Source: PALSA-612 sp046729255
GTDB lineage: Bacteria; Actinomycetota; Thermoleophilia; Gaiellales; Gaiellaceae
Length of the DNA: 64,000 nucleotides
Reading direction: 5' to 3'
Assembly: GCA_046729255.1 (NCBI GenBank)
Contig: JBKPGF010000044.1
Span: forward strand, 1-64,000
Shown: positions 52,122-61,077 of the stretch, piece after piece
Numbering within the stretch: position 1 is the stretch's first letter
Layout of the letters: the number at the start of each line of letters is the position of its first letter
Made by a program: the position numbers and the translations under genes
Notes under the pieces: generated by a model
The model's input: the letters and a program-made list of their open reading frames with translations, nothing else
Told to the model about the DNA's origin: nothing
The model's database searches: none

Positions 52122-52987
52122 CGGCGACCAGCGGCAGCTTGCGAGTTGCCTATCCCGGGCAGGACGGCGCGCACAGCGCAGCGGCCTGTGAGCGCCTGTT
52201 TGCCCCGGAGTCGGAGCTCGTGCCCTTGCCGAGCTTCCTCGCGGTCGCCAAGGCGGCCGTCGCCCACCGGGTGGACTTTGGCGTGCTGCCGATCGAGAGC
52301 TCGCTCGTCGGGCCGGTGAACGAGACCCACGACCTGCTCCACGAGCTACCGCTCTCGATCGTCAATGAGACAGCGCTCCGCATCCGCCACTGCCTCGTGG
52401 GAATCCGGCCGGTTGCCCTCGAGGAGATCCGCGAGGTGCACTCGCACCCCGTCGCTCTCGATCAGTGTCGAGTCCTACTCGCCGCGATGCCCTGGGCGAC
52501 GGCGTTTGCCACGTCCTCGACGGCTGCGGCAGCACAGGACGTCGCGGACAGCCGCGATCCGACGGTTGCCGCGATCTCGAGCGAGCGTGCTGCTCGGCTA
52601 CACGATCTCGCGGTCATCTCCGGGAACGTGGGCGACCACCCCGATGCCTATACGCGGTTCGTGGCCGTCTCGACGTACACGCGCCTCGACCCGCCCACCC
52701 AGGACTGGAGAACGGCCTTCAGCTTCGTCACCGACCACTCGCCGGGCGCGCTCCATCGCACGATCGAGCCCTTCGCACGCCACCGAATCGATCTCGTCCA
52801 GCTCGTGTCACGGCCGATCCCCTCGACGCCCTGGCGCTACCGATTCGATGCGGTGCTTGCGGGTCACCCTCGATCCGCCGGTACACGAGGCCCTGGCAGA
52901 AGTCCGGGCGCAGGCCCGGATGCTGCGCCTCTTCGGCTCGTACCCGGCCGGCGTAGAGCCATACGACGAATAGGCGAGCCTCCGTAG
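52118..52987 (+). CDS. pheA: prephenate dehydratase, apparent frameshift in the ACT domain
   Basis: Converts prephenate to phenylpyruvate in phenylalanine synthesis. It has the N-terminal LRVAYPGQDGAHSAAACERL, IESSLVGPVNETHDLL, the catalytic TRF in GDHPDAYTRFVAVSTY, and an ACT regulatory domain starting SFVTDHSPGALHRTIEPF. After FDAVLAGH the written frame becomes meaningless and stops at 52987. The expected ending (LDPPVHEALAEVRAQARMLR...SYPAG) is encoded in the neighbouring frame and stops at 52973. Removing one C from the CCC run at 52867-52869 restores a product of about 284 residues, the normal length. Confidence 0.85.
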   Translation: MTATSGSLRVAYPGQDGAHSAAACERLFAPESELVPLPSFLAVAKAAVAHRVDFGVLPIESSLVGPVNETHDLLHELPLSIVNETALRIRHCLVGIRPVALEEIREVHSHPVALDQCRVLLAAMPWATAFATSSTAAAAQDVADSRDPTVAAISSERAARLHDLAVISGNVGDHPDAYTRFVAVSTYTRLDPPTQDWRTAFSFVTDHSPGALHRTIEPFARHRIDLVQLVSRPIPSTPWRYRFDAVLAGHPRSAGTRGPGRSPGAGPDAAPLRLVPGRRRAIRRIGEPP

Positions 52988-52991
52988 CTGC

Positions 52992-53021
52992 TTGACGCAG
53001 CCGGGTGCGTGCACCTACCCT
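52992..53021 (+). promoter_or_regulatory. trp operon promoter
   Basis: TTGACG (52992-52997), an 18-nt spacer and TACCCT (53016-53021) put transcription start near 53028, just before the leader ATG at 53031. This is the best -35/-10 pair in the window. Confidence 0.65.
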
Positions 53022-53030
53022 GCCGAGACG

Positions 53031-53090
53031 ATGACGTTCCCGATCTCGACCTGGGCGTGGCGCTGTGAGCGAGGCGGGAGCGTCGACTGA
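53031..53090 (+). CDS. trpL: trp operon leader peptide
   Basis: ATG 53031 opens a 19-codon ORF encoding MTFPISTWAWRCERGGSVD. Two Trp codons (53052-53054, 53058-53060), separated by one Ala, lie right before the first strand of a long hairpin. Two Trp in 19 residues upstream of trpE is the hallmark of a ribosome-mediated attenuator peptide. Only about 3 nt of leader precede it if the promoter is right. Confidence 0.85.
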   Translation: MTFPISTWAWRCERGGSVD

Positions 53091-53148
53091 CCCGACGTCC
53101 ACAGCCGCCTCGCTCACGAGACCTTCCAGCCGGAAGGTCTTTTTGTTT
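53065..53148 (+). terminator. trp attenuator: 13-bp stem followed by intrinsic terminator
   Basis: GTGAGCGAGGCGG (53065-53077) is perfectly complementary to 53105-53117. A smaller stem CGTCG/CGACG (53081-53085/53093-53097) lies inside its loop. The terminator is AGACCTTCC (53119-53127), loop AGCC, GGAAGGTCT (53132-53140) and TTTTGTTT. A ribosome stalled on the Trp codons would cover the first strand of the 13-bp stem. I cannot identify which strand then pairs to disrupt the terminator. Confidence 0.8.
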
Positions 53149-53159
53149 CCCGTGAACCC

Positions 53160-54385
53160 ATGAATCCGACCACTGTCATCCCCACAGATCTCGTCACCCC
53201 CCTCGGGGCGTACCTGCGGCTGCGCGAGCGGGGAGAGGCTGCGTTCCTGCTCGAGTCCGTCGAGCACGGCAGGCTCGGTCGCCATTCGTTCGTCGGATGC
53301 GGCACGGAGCTCGTGTCCTTCGACGAAGCGGAGGCACGGCCGGAGCCGGTCGTCGGCTACCTCGCGTACGACCATGCCGCGACCCTCGAACCGACGGTAC
53401 CTCTACCCGATGCCGGCCCCAGCGCTCCCGAGAGCCGGTTCGTGGTCGCGGACACGCTCGTCCGGTTCGACCACGCGCACGGCTTCGCGGAAGTGCTGTG
53501 GGGCGATCCCGACGCAGCCACCGACGTGCTCGAGGGACCGCGGCCCGAGCTGCCCGTCACGCCCGACGGCAGGGGCCACACGCGTCGCTTCCCGGCACGG
53601 CTCGACTACGAGCGAGGCGTCCGGCGAGCGATCGAGCACATCCGCGCGGGGGACGCGTTCCAGATCGTGCTGTCCCAGCGCGCGGAGCGGCCGACGGCAG
53701 CGGGCGCGATCGCCGTCTATCGCACACTGCGGCGGATCAATCCGTCGCCATACAACTTCCTGCTCGACCTCGGCGACATCTCGCTCGTCGGCTCGTCACC
53801 CGAGACGCTTGTGAAGCTCGACGGGCGACGCGCCAGCGTCAACCCGATCGCCGGCACGATCCGCAGAGGACCAGGCGACGTCGAGAAGCTGCTCGCCTCG
53901 GAGAAGGACAGAGCCGAGCACGTCATGCTCGTCGACCTCGGCCGAAACGACCTCTCGCGGGTGTGCGAAGCCGGCTCGGTGAAAGTCGAGCGGTTCCTCG
54001 AGGCGGAGCGCTTCTCGCACGTCACGCACCTCGTCTCGGAGGTCGCAGGGGTCCTGCGAGACGGTGTCGAGCCGTTCGACCTGCTGCGGGCATGCTTTCC
54101 GGCGGGCACCGTCTCCGGTGCGCCGAAGGTGCGCGCGATGCAGATCATCTCGGAGCTCGAGAGTTACCGCCGCGGCCCGTACGCGGGCGCCGTCGGCTAC
54201 CGCATGCCCGACGGCTCGCTCGACACGTGCATCGCCATTCGGACGATCGTGCTCGCGAACGGCGTCGCGTACCTCCAGGCGGGCGCAGGCGTCGTCGCCG
54301 ACTCGAGCCCGCAGTCGGAGCACGAGGAGTGCCTGCGCAAGCTTGCCGCGCTCGAGACTGCCCTCAACCTTGCGGAGGCACAGCG

Positions 54386-54389
<4 letters not shown>
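53160..54389 (+). CDS. trpE: anthranilate synthase component I
   Basis: A 409-residue chorismate-binding enzyme that aminates chorismate to anthranilate with ammonia from TrpG. It has AGDAFQIVLSQRAERP, NPSPYNFLLDLGDISLVGSS, PIAGTIRRGPGDVEKLLASE, LVDLGRNDLSRVCEAGSVKV and FPAGTVSGAPKVRAMQIISE. The feedback-inhibition region near the N-terminus (LLESVEHGRLGRHSFVG) is intact, so Trp feedback is likely. It is shorter than the 500-residue type because the N-terminal domain is compact. The start is ATG 53160 after the attenuator. Confidence 0.95.
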
Positions 54390-54951
<562 letters not shown>

Positions 54952-54955
<4 letters not shown>

Positions 54956-55974
54956 TCCAGCACGCGATCGCGCAGCTGCTCGACGGCCGGGATCTCGAGC
55001 TCGCCGAAGCGAAGGGCGCGATGCACGAGATCATGTCCGGCGAGGCAACGACCGCCCAGACCGCCGGCTTCCTCGTCGCGCTGAGCGCGAAGGGTGAGAC
55101 CGCCGACGAGATCGCCGGCTGCGCGGAGGCGATGCGGGCGCACGTCGTTCCCGTTGTGCCCGCCCGCGACGACCTCGTGGACACAGCAGGGACCGGCGGC
55201 GACGGCGCGCGGACGCTGAACATCTCCACGGCTGCGGCGCTGGTCGCGGCGGCTGCCGGCGCAGCCGTGGCGAAGCACGGCAACCGCGCGGTCTCGTCCG
55301 CCTCGGGCTCGGCCGACGTGCTGGAAGCACTCGGCTTCGATCTCGAGCTCGAGCCGACGCGGATCGCGCAGTCGATCGACGAGCTCGGCTTCGGCTTCAT
55401 CTTCGCGCCGGCCCATCATCCGGGCTTCCGCCATGCCGCTCCCGTGCGCAAGGAGCTCGGCGTGCGGACGGTCTTCAACGTGCTTGGGCCGCTGACCAAC
55501 CCGGCCGGCGCCCGCGCGCAGGTTGTCGGCGTCTACTCGCCGGACCTCGCGCCCGTGATCGCCGACGTGCTCTGCCGGCTCGGGGCGAGACGCGCGTTCG
55601 TCGTGCACGGCGCGGCCGGGATCGACGAGCTCTCGCCCGCCGGGCCGAACCTCGTCTACGAGGTCGAGGGCGGGAACGTCCGCTCGCGGACGATCGACCC
55701 AACGGAGCTGGGCGTCGAGCGTTGCGCGCCGGAGGCTCTCCGCGGCGGCACGCCGGCGGAGAACGCGGCGGCGATCAGAGCCGTGTTCGGTGGCGAGACG
55801 GGCGCACACCGCGACGCCGTGCTGCTCAACGCAGCAGGCGCGATCGCCGCCGCCGGGCACGCCCACGATCTCGCAGAAGGCATCGCTCTGGCGCGCGACG
55901 CCGTCGACTCGGGGGCGGCCGCGGAACGGCTCGAGAGCCTTGTCGCGTTCACGCGGGCCGAGGTCGCACGCTGA
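54952..55974 (+). CDS. trpD: anthranilate phosphoribosyltransferase
   Basis: A 340-residue enzyme that adds a phosphoribosyl group to anthranilate. The PRPP-binding motif DTAGTGGDGARTLNISTAAA is near residue 80, followed by KHGNRAVSSASGSADVLEAL and the substrate region FIFAPAHHPGFRHAAPVRKE and RTVFNVLGPLTNPAGARAQ. The GTG start overlaps the trpG stop. Of normal length and intact. Confidence 0.95.
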
Positions 55975-57134
55975 TGGGACGCTTCCGCGACGCGCTCGCG
56001 CAGGACGGCCTGCAGGCGATCGCGGAGGTCAAGCGACGATCGCCGTCGGCGGGCGACCTGCGCCCGGATGCCGATCCGGCTTCCCTGGCGGCGGGCTTCG
56101 AAGAGTCCGGCGCCGCCGCACTGTCGGTGCTGGTCGACGAACGTTTCGGCGGCGACATCTCGGACCTGCGGGCCGCGCGCGCGGCAGCCGGCTTGCCTCT
56201 CCTGGCCAAGGGGTTCTTCTCCACGGAGGACGAGCTGGCGGAGCTCCGCGATGCGGGCGCCGACGCCATCCTGCTGCTGCTGCGCGACCTCGACGACGAT
56301 TCGGCACGGCGCCTGCAAGCTCGGGCACGCGACCTCGGCATGGACGCCCTTGTCGAGGCCCACGACGAGGCAGAGCTGGCACGAGCCGTCGCGCTCGACG
56401 CAGACCCGATCGGCCTCAACGCGCGCGATCTGAAGACGTTCGCGATCGACAGGCACGCACAGCTCGAGCTCGTGGCCAGGGCGCCACGGGAGCGCGCCAT
56501 CGTCGCCGAGAGCGGCATCGTCACACGCGTCCAGGGCGTCGAGGCGGAGCTGGCCGGTGCGGACGCGATCCTCGTCGGCTCGGCGTTGATGCGCGCTTCC
56601 GATCCGGCAGCGGCCCTCGCATCGCTCATCGCGCGGCCCCTGGCGAAGGTCTGCGGCCTCACGCACCAGGAGGACGTCGACGTGGCAGTCGAAGCGGGCG
56701 CCGACCTGTGCGGGTTCGTGCTCGTGCCCCAGAGCCCGCGCGCAGCCGAGGCCGTCCTTGACGTCGGCGACTCGGCGCTGACGGTGGCGGTGGTCGTCGG
56801 AGAGGCGGAGGAGCACGGCACCGACCTCCTCCAGGTCTACGAGCGCGAGGAGGGTCGGGTTCGCGGGCGCGACGCGGTGCTCCTGCGGGACGGTGCTCCT
56901 GTCGCGACCGTCGTCGATCTGCCCTGGCACGAGGAGGACGCGACGCTTCACGACCGCGCCCGTGCCGTCGAAGGGCGACTCATGCTCGCTGGCGGGCTCG
57001 GCCCCGAGAACGTGGCCGAGGCGATCGCAGCATGTCATCCGTGGGCCGTGGACGCGAGCTCGAGCCTCGAGTCCGCGCCGGGCGTCAAGGACCACGACCT
57101 CGTACGCGCCTTCGTCGAAGCAGTGCGCGGATGA
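55974..57134 (+). CDS. trpC: fused indole-3-glycerol-phosphate synthase / phosphoribosylanthranilate isomerase
   Basis: A 386-residue two-barrel protein. Residues 1-222 are TrpC: IAEVKRRSPSAGDLRPDADP, LLAKGFFSTEDELAELRDAG, VEAHDEAELARA, IGLNARDLKTFAIDR and IVAESGIVTRVQGVEAELAG. Residues from about 223 are TrpF: LAKVCGLTHQEDVDVAVEAG, CGFVLVPQSPRA, then MLAGGLGPENVAEAI and VDASSSLESAPGVKDHDLV. Such TrpC-TrpF fusion occurs in enterobacteria and here serves steps 3 and 4 of the pathway. The ATG overlaps the trpD stop by one base (TGATG). Confidence 0.93.
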   Translation: MGRFRDALAQDGLQAIAEVKRRSPSAGDLRPDADPASLAAGFEESGAAALSVLVDERFGGDISDLRAARAAAGLPLLAKGFFSTEDELAELRDAGADAILLLLRDLDDDSARRLQARARDLGMDALVEAHDEAELARAVALDADPIGLNARDLKTFAIDRHAQLELVARAPRERAIVAESGIVTRVQGVEAELAGADAILVGSALMRASDPAAALASLIARPLAKVCGLTHQEDVDVAVEAGADLCGFVLVPQSPRAAEAVLDVGDSALTVAVVVGEAEEHGTDLLQVYEREEGRVRGRDAVLLRDGAPVATVVDLPWHEEDATLHDRARAVEGRLMLAGGLGPENVAEAIAACHPWAVDASSSLESAPGVKDHDLVRAFVEAVRG

Positions 57135-58246
57135 ACGAGGGTTGGTTCGGCGAGTACGGCGGCCGCTTCGTCCCCGAGACGCTGATCCCGGCGCTCGACG
57201 AACTGGAGCAGGGCTGGCGCGTGGCTGCGGAAGACCCGTCGTTCGCGGCCGAGCTCGACGCCCTCGGACGTGAGTACGCAGGACGCCCGACACCGCTGAC
57301 GCTCGCGGAGCGGTTCCTGCCTGGAAGGCGGGTCTATCTCAAGCGTGAGGACCTGCTGCACACGGGCGCCCACAAGCTCAACAACGCGCTCGGACAGGCC
57401 GTTCTCGCCCGCCGGCTCGGCAAGCCGCGGATCGTCGCTGAGACAGGCGCCGGTCAGCATGGCGTCGCTGCGGCCACCGTCTGCGCGCGATTTGGCCTCG
57501 AGTGCGTGGTCTACATGGGCGAAGAGGACATGAAGCGGCAGCGGCCCAACGTCGAGCGGATGGGCCTGCTGGGCGCCGAGGTTCGCCCGGTCGACTTCGG
57601 GACGAAGACCCTGAAGGAGGCCACGAGCGAGGCGATCCGCGACTGGATCACGAACGTCCGCACGACCCACTACCTCATCGGCTCGTGCGTCGGTCCCCAC
57701 CCGTACCCCACGATCGTGCGCGAGCTCCAGGCCGTGATCGGACGCGAGGCGCGCCAGCAGATGCTCGCGGCCGAGGGCAGGCTCCCCGACGCCGTGGTGG
57801 CGTGTGTCGGTGGCGGCTCGAATGCGATCGGCATCTTCGCAGGCTTCGCCGATGACGAGGACGTGCGGCTCGTGGGAGTCGAGGCGGCCGGCGCCGCGAG
57901 CCTCGCCTCCGGACGGGCCGGAGTCCTGCACGGTGCCCGTTCGTCGCTGCTGGCCGATGCCGACGGACAGGTCGAGGACGCCCACTCCATCTCCGCCGGC
58001 CTCGACTACCCGGGCGTCGGGCCCGAGCACGCGCTGCTCCGCGACTCAGGGCGAGCCGACTACGTGACGGCGACGGACGAGGAGGCGCTCGCCGCGTTTC
58101 ACCGCCTCGCCGAGACGGAGGGCATCATTCCCGCTCTCGAGCCTGCGCACGCGCTGGCCCGCGTCGCAAATGTGGACGCCGAGCTAGTCCTCGTCGGGCT
58201 CTCCGGCCGAGGGGACAAGGACCTGGCCGCTGTCCTCGGAGTCTGA
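57131..58246 (+). CDS. trpB: tryptophan synthase beta chain
   Basis: A 371-residue PLP enzyme that condenses indole with serine. It has GGRFVPETLIPALDELEQGW, the PLP Lys in KREDLLHTGAHKLNNALGQA, the conserved AETGAGQHGVAAATVCARFG, PLP-phosphate loop CVGGGSNAIGIFAGFAD and EGIIPALEPAHALA. The last 63 bp are overlapped by the antisense membrane-protein gene, and trpA does not follow directly, which is unusual for this pair. Confidence 0.95.
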   Translation: MNEGWFGEYGGRFVPETLIPALDELEQGWRVAAEDPSFAAELDALGREYAGRPTPLTLAERFLPGRRVYLKREDLLHTGAHKLNNALGQAVLARRLGKPRIVAETGAGQHGVAAATVCARFGLECVVYMGEEDMKRQRPNVERMGLLGAEVRPVDFGTKTLKEATSEAIRDWITNVRTTHYLIGSCVGPHPYPTIVRELQAVIGREARQQMLAAEGRLPDAVVACVGGGSNAIGIFAGFADDEDVRLVGVEAAGAASLASGRAGVLHGARSSLLADADGQVEDAHSISAGLDYPGVGPEHALLRDSGRADYVTATDEEALAAFHRLAETEGIIPALEPAHALARVANVDAELVLVGLSGRGDKDLAAVLGV

Positions 58247-58855
58247 GCGGCGATGCCAGTCGATGAAGCTCGAGGCGTACGCGGTCACGAGCGCGAAGGC
58301 CGTCATCATCTCGATCACCGTCGCCGCGCGCGCTCCCCGCGAGTGCGCGAGGATGTCACCAGGCGGGGAGACGAACGCCGTCGATACCGCGGTGTAGAAG
58401 AAGTCCGCGAAGCGCGGCTCCGGGTCGAGGCCGCGAAACGCGTCCTCCGGGTGCGCCCACCACAGGGCGATGTACACGAACGTCCAGCCGAGGAAGAACG
58501 TGAGGGCGAGCACGGGCAAGCCGATGCGCCTGAGGGTGATGAACACTGCCTCGGTGGCGCGACCGGTGGTACTGGTCGACGGCTCCCGCGCGGCACGGCG
58601 GGTCGCAATGAGCAGGAGGATTCCGAGCGCGACCGCGCCGAGCGCCCCGCCGAGGACGACCCAGCCGGCGTTGTCCGGGGTCAGCCGCGGCCGAACCATG
58701 GCAACGAGGATCACGAACAGCGCCAGCAGTGCGAGACGAATCGCGCCTGCGGTGATCCATCCCGGGCGCGGCACCGCCAGATCGAAGTGCTGAGACTTCA
58801 GCATCGCGTACGCGATTCGCCGTTCCGCCGTCAACGCCTTTCCTCGCGCAGTCAT
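58184..58855 (-). CDS. membrane protein with DUF1345/pore-like region, antisense inside the trp operon
   Basis: A 223-residue protein with about four or five hydrophobic helices. Near the C-terminus FADFFYTAVSTAFVSPPGDI is followed by a helix (AATVIEMMTAFALVTAYASS). The arrangement resembles a potassium-channel pore helix plus inner helix, but the selectivity TVGYG is replaced by VSPPG, so conductance is uncertain. ATG 58855 shares two bases with the trpA ATG, and the 3' end overlaps trpB by 63 bp. A longer start at 58891 would run further into trpA. Function unassigned. Confidence 0.72.
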   Translation of the reverse strand: MTARGKALTAERRIAYAMLKSQHFDLAVPRPGWITAGAIRLALLALFVILVAMVRPRLTPDNAGWVVLGGALGAVALGILLLIATRRAAREPSTSTTGRATEAVFITLRRIGLPVLALTFFLGWTFVYIALWWAHPEDAFRGLDPEPRFADFFYTAVSTAFVSPPGDILAHSRGARAATVIEMMTAFALVTAYASSFIDWHRRSDSEDSGQVLVPSAGEPDED

Positions 58856-59570
58856 GCCTAGCACCCAGAGAGACCACAAGCAGCTCGTCATCTACCTCAT
58901 GGCCGGGCGAGAGACTCCGGCGCTGGCGGAGGCCGCCGTACGCGGCGGCGCGGACCTCGTCGAGATCGGCTTCCCGTTCTCGGATCCGCTCGCCGACGGC
59001 CCGGTCATCCGGCGGGCTGCCGAGCGAGCCCTTGCCGATGGCATGCGGACGGCTGCGTGCCTCGAGTGCCTCGCCGACGTGCGCGCACGCGTCGAGACAC
59101 CCATCGTCCCCATGACGTACGCCTCCCTGCTCGAGGCATACGGCTACGAGCGCTTCGCGAAGGACGTCCGCTCGGCCGGTGCAGACAGCGTGATCGTCGC
59201 GGATCTGCCGGTGGACTCACATCCGGAGCTGCGACGGATCCAGCTCGTTGCGCCGACATCGACCGACGACCGCCTGCGCATCGCCGCGGAGCAAACCGAC
59301 AGCTGGCTCTACCTCGTCAGCGTCACGGGAACGACCGGCGCCCGGGAGGCGCTCTCCGAAGAGGCCGCGGAGCTCGTATGGCGCGCGCGCGCCATGACAG
59401 ACGTGCCGCTCTACCTCGGCTTCGGCATCTCCACTCCCGAACTCGCCCGGGCAGCTGCCGAGATCGCGGACGGCGTCGTCGTCGGCTCCCGCGCGGTCGA
59501 GATCGCCGAGGAGGGCCCCGAGGCCCTCCGCGAGTACGTGAGCTCGCTTCGTGACGCGCTGGACGGCTAG
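58854..59570 (+). CDS. trpA: tryptophan synthase alpha chain
   Basis: A 238-residue TIM barrel that cleaves indole-glycerol-phosphate. It has VIYLMAGRETPALAEAAVRG, the catalytic Glu in DLVEIGFPFSDPLADGPVI, the Asp in DSVIVADLPVDSH, and the phosphate loops SVTGTTGAREAL and LGFGISTPELARAA. It is short at the N-terminus, starting directly at the first barrel strand. It is separated from trpB by the opposite-strand gene and has no ribosome site or TANNNT box at the usual distance. How it is transcribed is unclear. Confidence 0.93.
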   Translation: MPSTQRDHKQLVIYLMAGRETPALAEAAVRGGADLVEIGFPFSDPLADGPVIRRAAERALADGMRTAACLECLADVRARVETPIVPMTYASLLEAYGYERFAKDVRSAGADSVIVADLPVDSHPELRRIQLVAPTSTDDRLRIAAEQTDSWLYLVSVTGTTGAREALSEEAAELVWRARAMTDVPLYLGFGISTPELARAAAEIADGVVVGSRAVEIAEEGPEALREYVSSLRDALDG

Positions 59571-59573
59571 GCA

Positions 59574-59741
59574 CTAGCGTTCCTGGGGCCCCGCTGGTCA
59601 GAGAGGCAAGCGAGCGGCGCGCAGGGCAGTACTCGGTACGGCCAAGCGACGCGAGTGCCGCGTCCCGCCGCCAGAGGCGTCAGCGGCGCGCGAAAGCCCG
59701 GCTTCGCCGGGCGTTGAGCAAGCCGCGGCCAGGGACGCTAG
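59574..59741. repeat. structured intergenic repeat, family A/B, copy 1
   Basis: It fills the space between the convergent trpA and SIMPL genes. The ends CTAGCGTTCCTGG (59574-59586) and CCAGGGACGCTAG (59729-59741) pair over 13 bp with one T-G. Inside are a GTAC/GTAC stem-loop (core CAGTACTCGGTACG) and a 7-bp GCCCGGC/GCCGGGC hairpin (59696-59712). The left 33 nt match the copy at 61085 in 29 positions. The stop of the minus-strand gene lies in the right arm. Confidence 0.8.
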
Positions 59742-60454
59742 CGGACTGCGAACTCGACGGTGACGGAGGCCTCGATCCGCTGCGTGCCCGGCTCGATCGG
59801 CGCGCCTGCGTCCCTGGCCGCCGCCGCTTTCTCCGCGAGCGGCACGGGCCCGGTCGAGGACTCGATGATCGACAGCACGCGGCCCAGTCGTACCTTGCCG
59901 GCGCGCGCGAGCGTCTGCGCCTTCCCGCGCGCGTTCGCGACGGCTGCCGTCAACGCGCGGCGGTAGAGCACTGTCTCGTCGGATCGTGTGAACGACGGCC
60001 CGTACACCTGGTTCGCGCCTGCGCCGACCGCCGCATCGATGACAACGCCTGAGCGGGAGACATTCCTGATCGTCGCGTTGACGGTGTTCGAGGCGGTGAA
60101 GCCGGCGATGTCCTCTCCGTTCGGGGAGTAGCGGGGCGACAGGGAGACACTCGACGTCTGGATGTCCCTCGCGGCGACGCCGAGGCGCTTGAGCGCGTCG
60201 ATCACCTTCCGCATCTCGGTGTTGTTGCCGTTCAAGGCCGTCGCAGCCGACCGGGCCTGCGTGGCGACACCGAAGGAGAAGGCTGCACGGTTCGGCGCGG
60301 AGAGCGCGGCTCCCGAGCCGATGGCGGTGATCGACCGTCGGCCAGCTGCGGTCGCGGTCGCGTCACTCTCGGCGCCGGTCGCTCCGCCGACGACGACCAC
60401 GGCCAGCACCGCCGCCGCTCCGAGCGCGAGCGCTCCCATCCGCCTCCATGTCAT
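59738..60454 (-). CDS. SIMPL-domain (DUF541) secreted or membrane-anchored protein
   Basis: A 238-residue protein. The signal/anchor sequence (MGALALGAAAVLAVVVVGGA) is followed by the SIMPL domain: ITAIGSGAALSAPNRAAFSF, GVAARDIQTSSVSLSPRYSP, then YRRALTAAVANARGKAQTLA and EPGTQRIEASVTVEFAVR. SIMPL proteins are envelope-associated; some take part in oxidative-stress tolerance, and the biochemical role is unknown. The start is ATG 60454 because AGGAGG lies 6 nt before it; GTG 60472 is weaker. Confidence 0.87.
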   Translation of the reverse strand: MTWRRMGALALGAAAVLAVVVVGGATGAESDATATAAGRRSITAIGSGAALSAPNRAAFSFGVATQARSAATALNGNNTEMRKVIDALKRLGVAARDIQTSSVSLSPRYSPNGEDIAGFTASNTVNATIRNVSRSGVVIDAAVGAGANQVYGPSFTRSDETVLYRRALTAAVANARGKAQTLARAGKVRLGRVLSIIESSTGPVPLAEKAAAARDAGAPIEPGTQRIEASVTVEFAVR

Positions 60455-60509
60455 CGCTGCCCTCCTGGTCACGGGTGTGTCCCGACTACGTCACCGGGAC
60501 GGGCTCGTG

Positions 60510-61028
60510 TCACGCAATCGCCGCTGCCGCCCGCGGCTCGAGGTACGGGCGCCAACCGGTGGGAATGCGAGGCGTGTGCAGCCTGATGAAGAGCGCCGGT
60601 GTGGGAGGCCGCGGCGGCTTCGGCAGCACCATCGACACCTCCTCCGGTAGACGGTTGCCCTTACGGAGGTTGCACGGGGCGCACGACGTGACGACGTTCT
60701 CCCAGACGGAATCGCCGCCACGGCTGCGCGGAACGACGTGGTCGAGCGTGAGGCGGACGTTGGTCTGCCCGCAGTAGACGCACTCCCAGCCGTCGCGTGC
60801 GAAGAGCGCCCGACGCGAGATGCGCCGCTGAGCCGCGCGCGGCACGCGCACGTAGGTGCGTAGCCGGACGACGTGGGGCCAGGCGAAGGTGGCTTCGGCC
60901 GATCGCAGCGGGCGGTCGAGAACCTCGACGAGCTCGGCCTTCTGCTTGTGCACGAGCACGTGCGCCCGCCTGACGGAGCAGACGTTCAGGGGCTCGTAGC
61001 TGGCATTGAGTACGAGTACCTGCTGCAT
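60510..61028 (-). CDS. HNH endonuclease
   Basis: A 172-residue nuclease. N-terminal QVLVLNASYEPLNVCSVRRA is typical of a bacterial HNH family often found outside mobile elements. The ββα-metal core has CVYCGQTNVRLTLDHVVPRS (Cys pair, His), then RGGDSVWENVVTSCAPCNLR (Asn, second Cys pair) and KGNRLPEE. The metal site is complete, so it is probably active, but the biological target of this family is unknown. ATG 61028. A repeat element lies upstream. Confidence 0.88.
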   Translation of the reverse strand: MQQVLVLNASYEPLNVCSVRRAHVLVHKQKAELVEVLDRPLRSAEATFAWPHVVRLRTYVRVPRAAQRRISRRALFARDGWECVYCGQTNVRLTLDHVVPRSRGGDSVWENVVTSCAPCNLRKGNRLPEEVSMVLPKPPRPPTPALFIRLHTPRIPTGWRPYLEPRAAAAIA

Positions 61029-61077
61029 CAGGCCGCGAACTGTAGCGGGGCGTTGCAGCCCTTCCGCACCGAGGCGT

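Noticed and set aside
52998..53159. T-box or TRAP-type control of the trp operon
   Set aside because: There is no T-box specifier/antiterminator consensus and no run of GAG/TAG triplets; the Trp-rich leader peptide explains the region.
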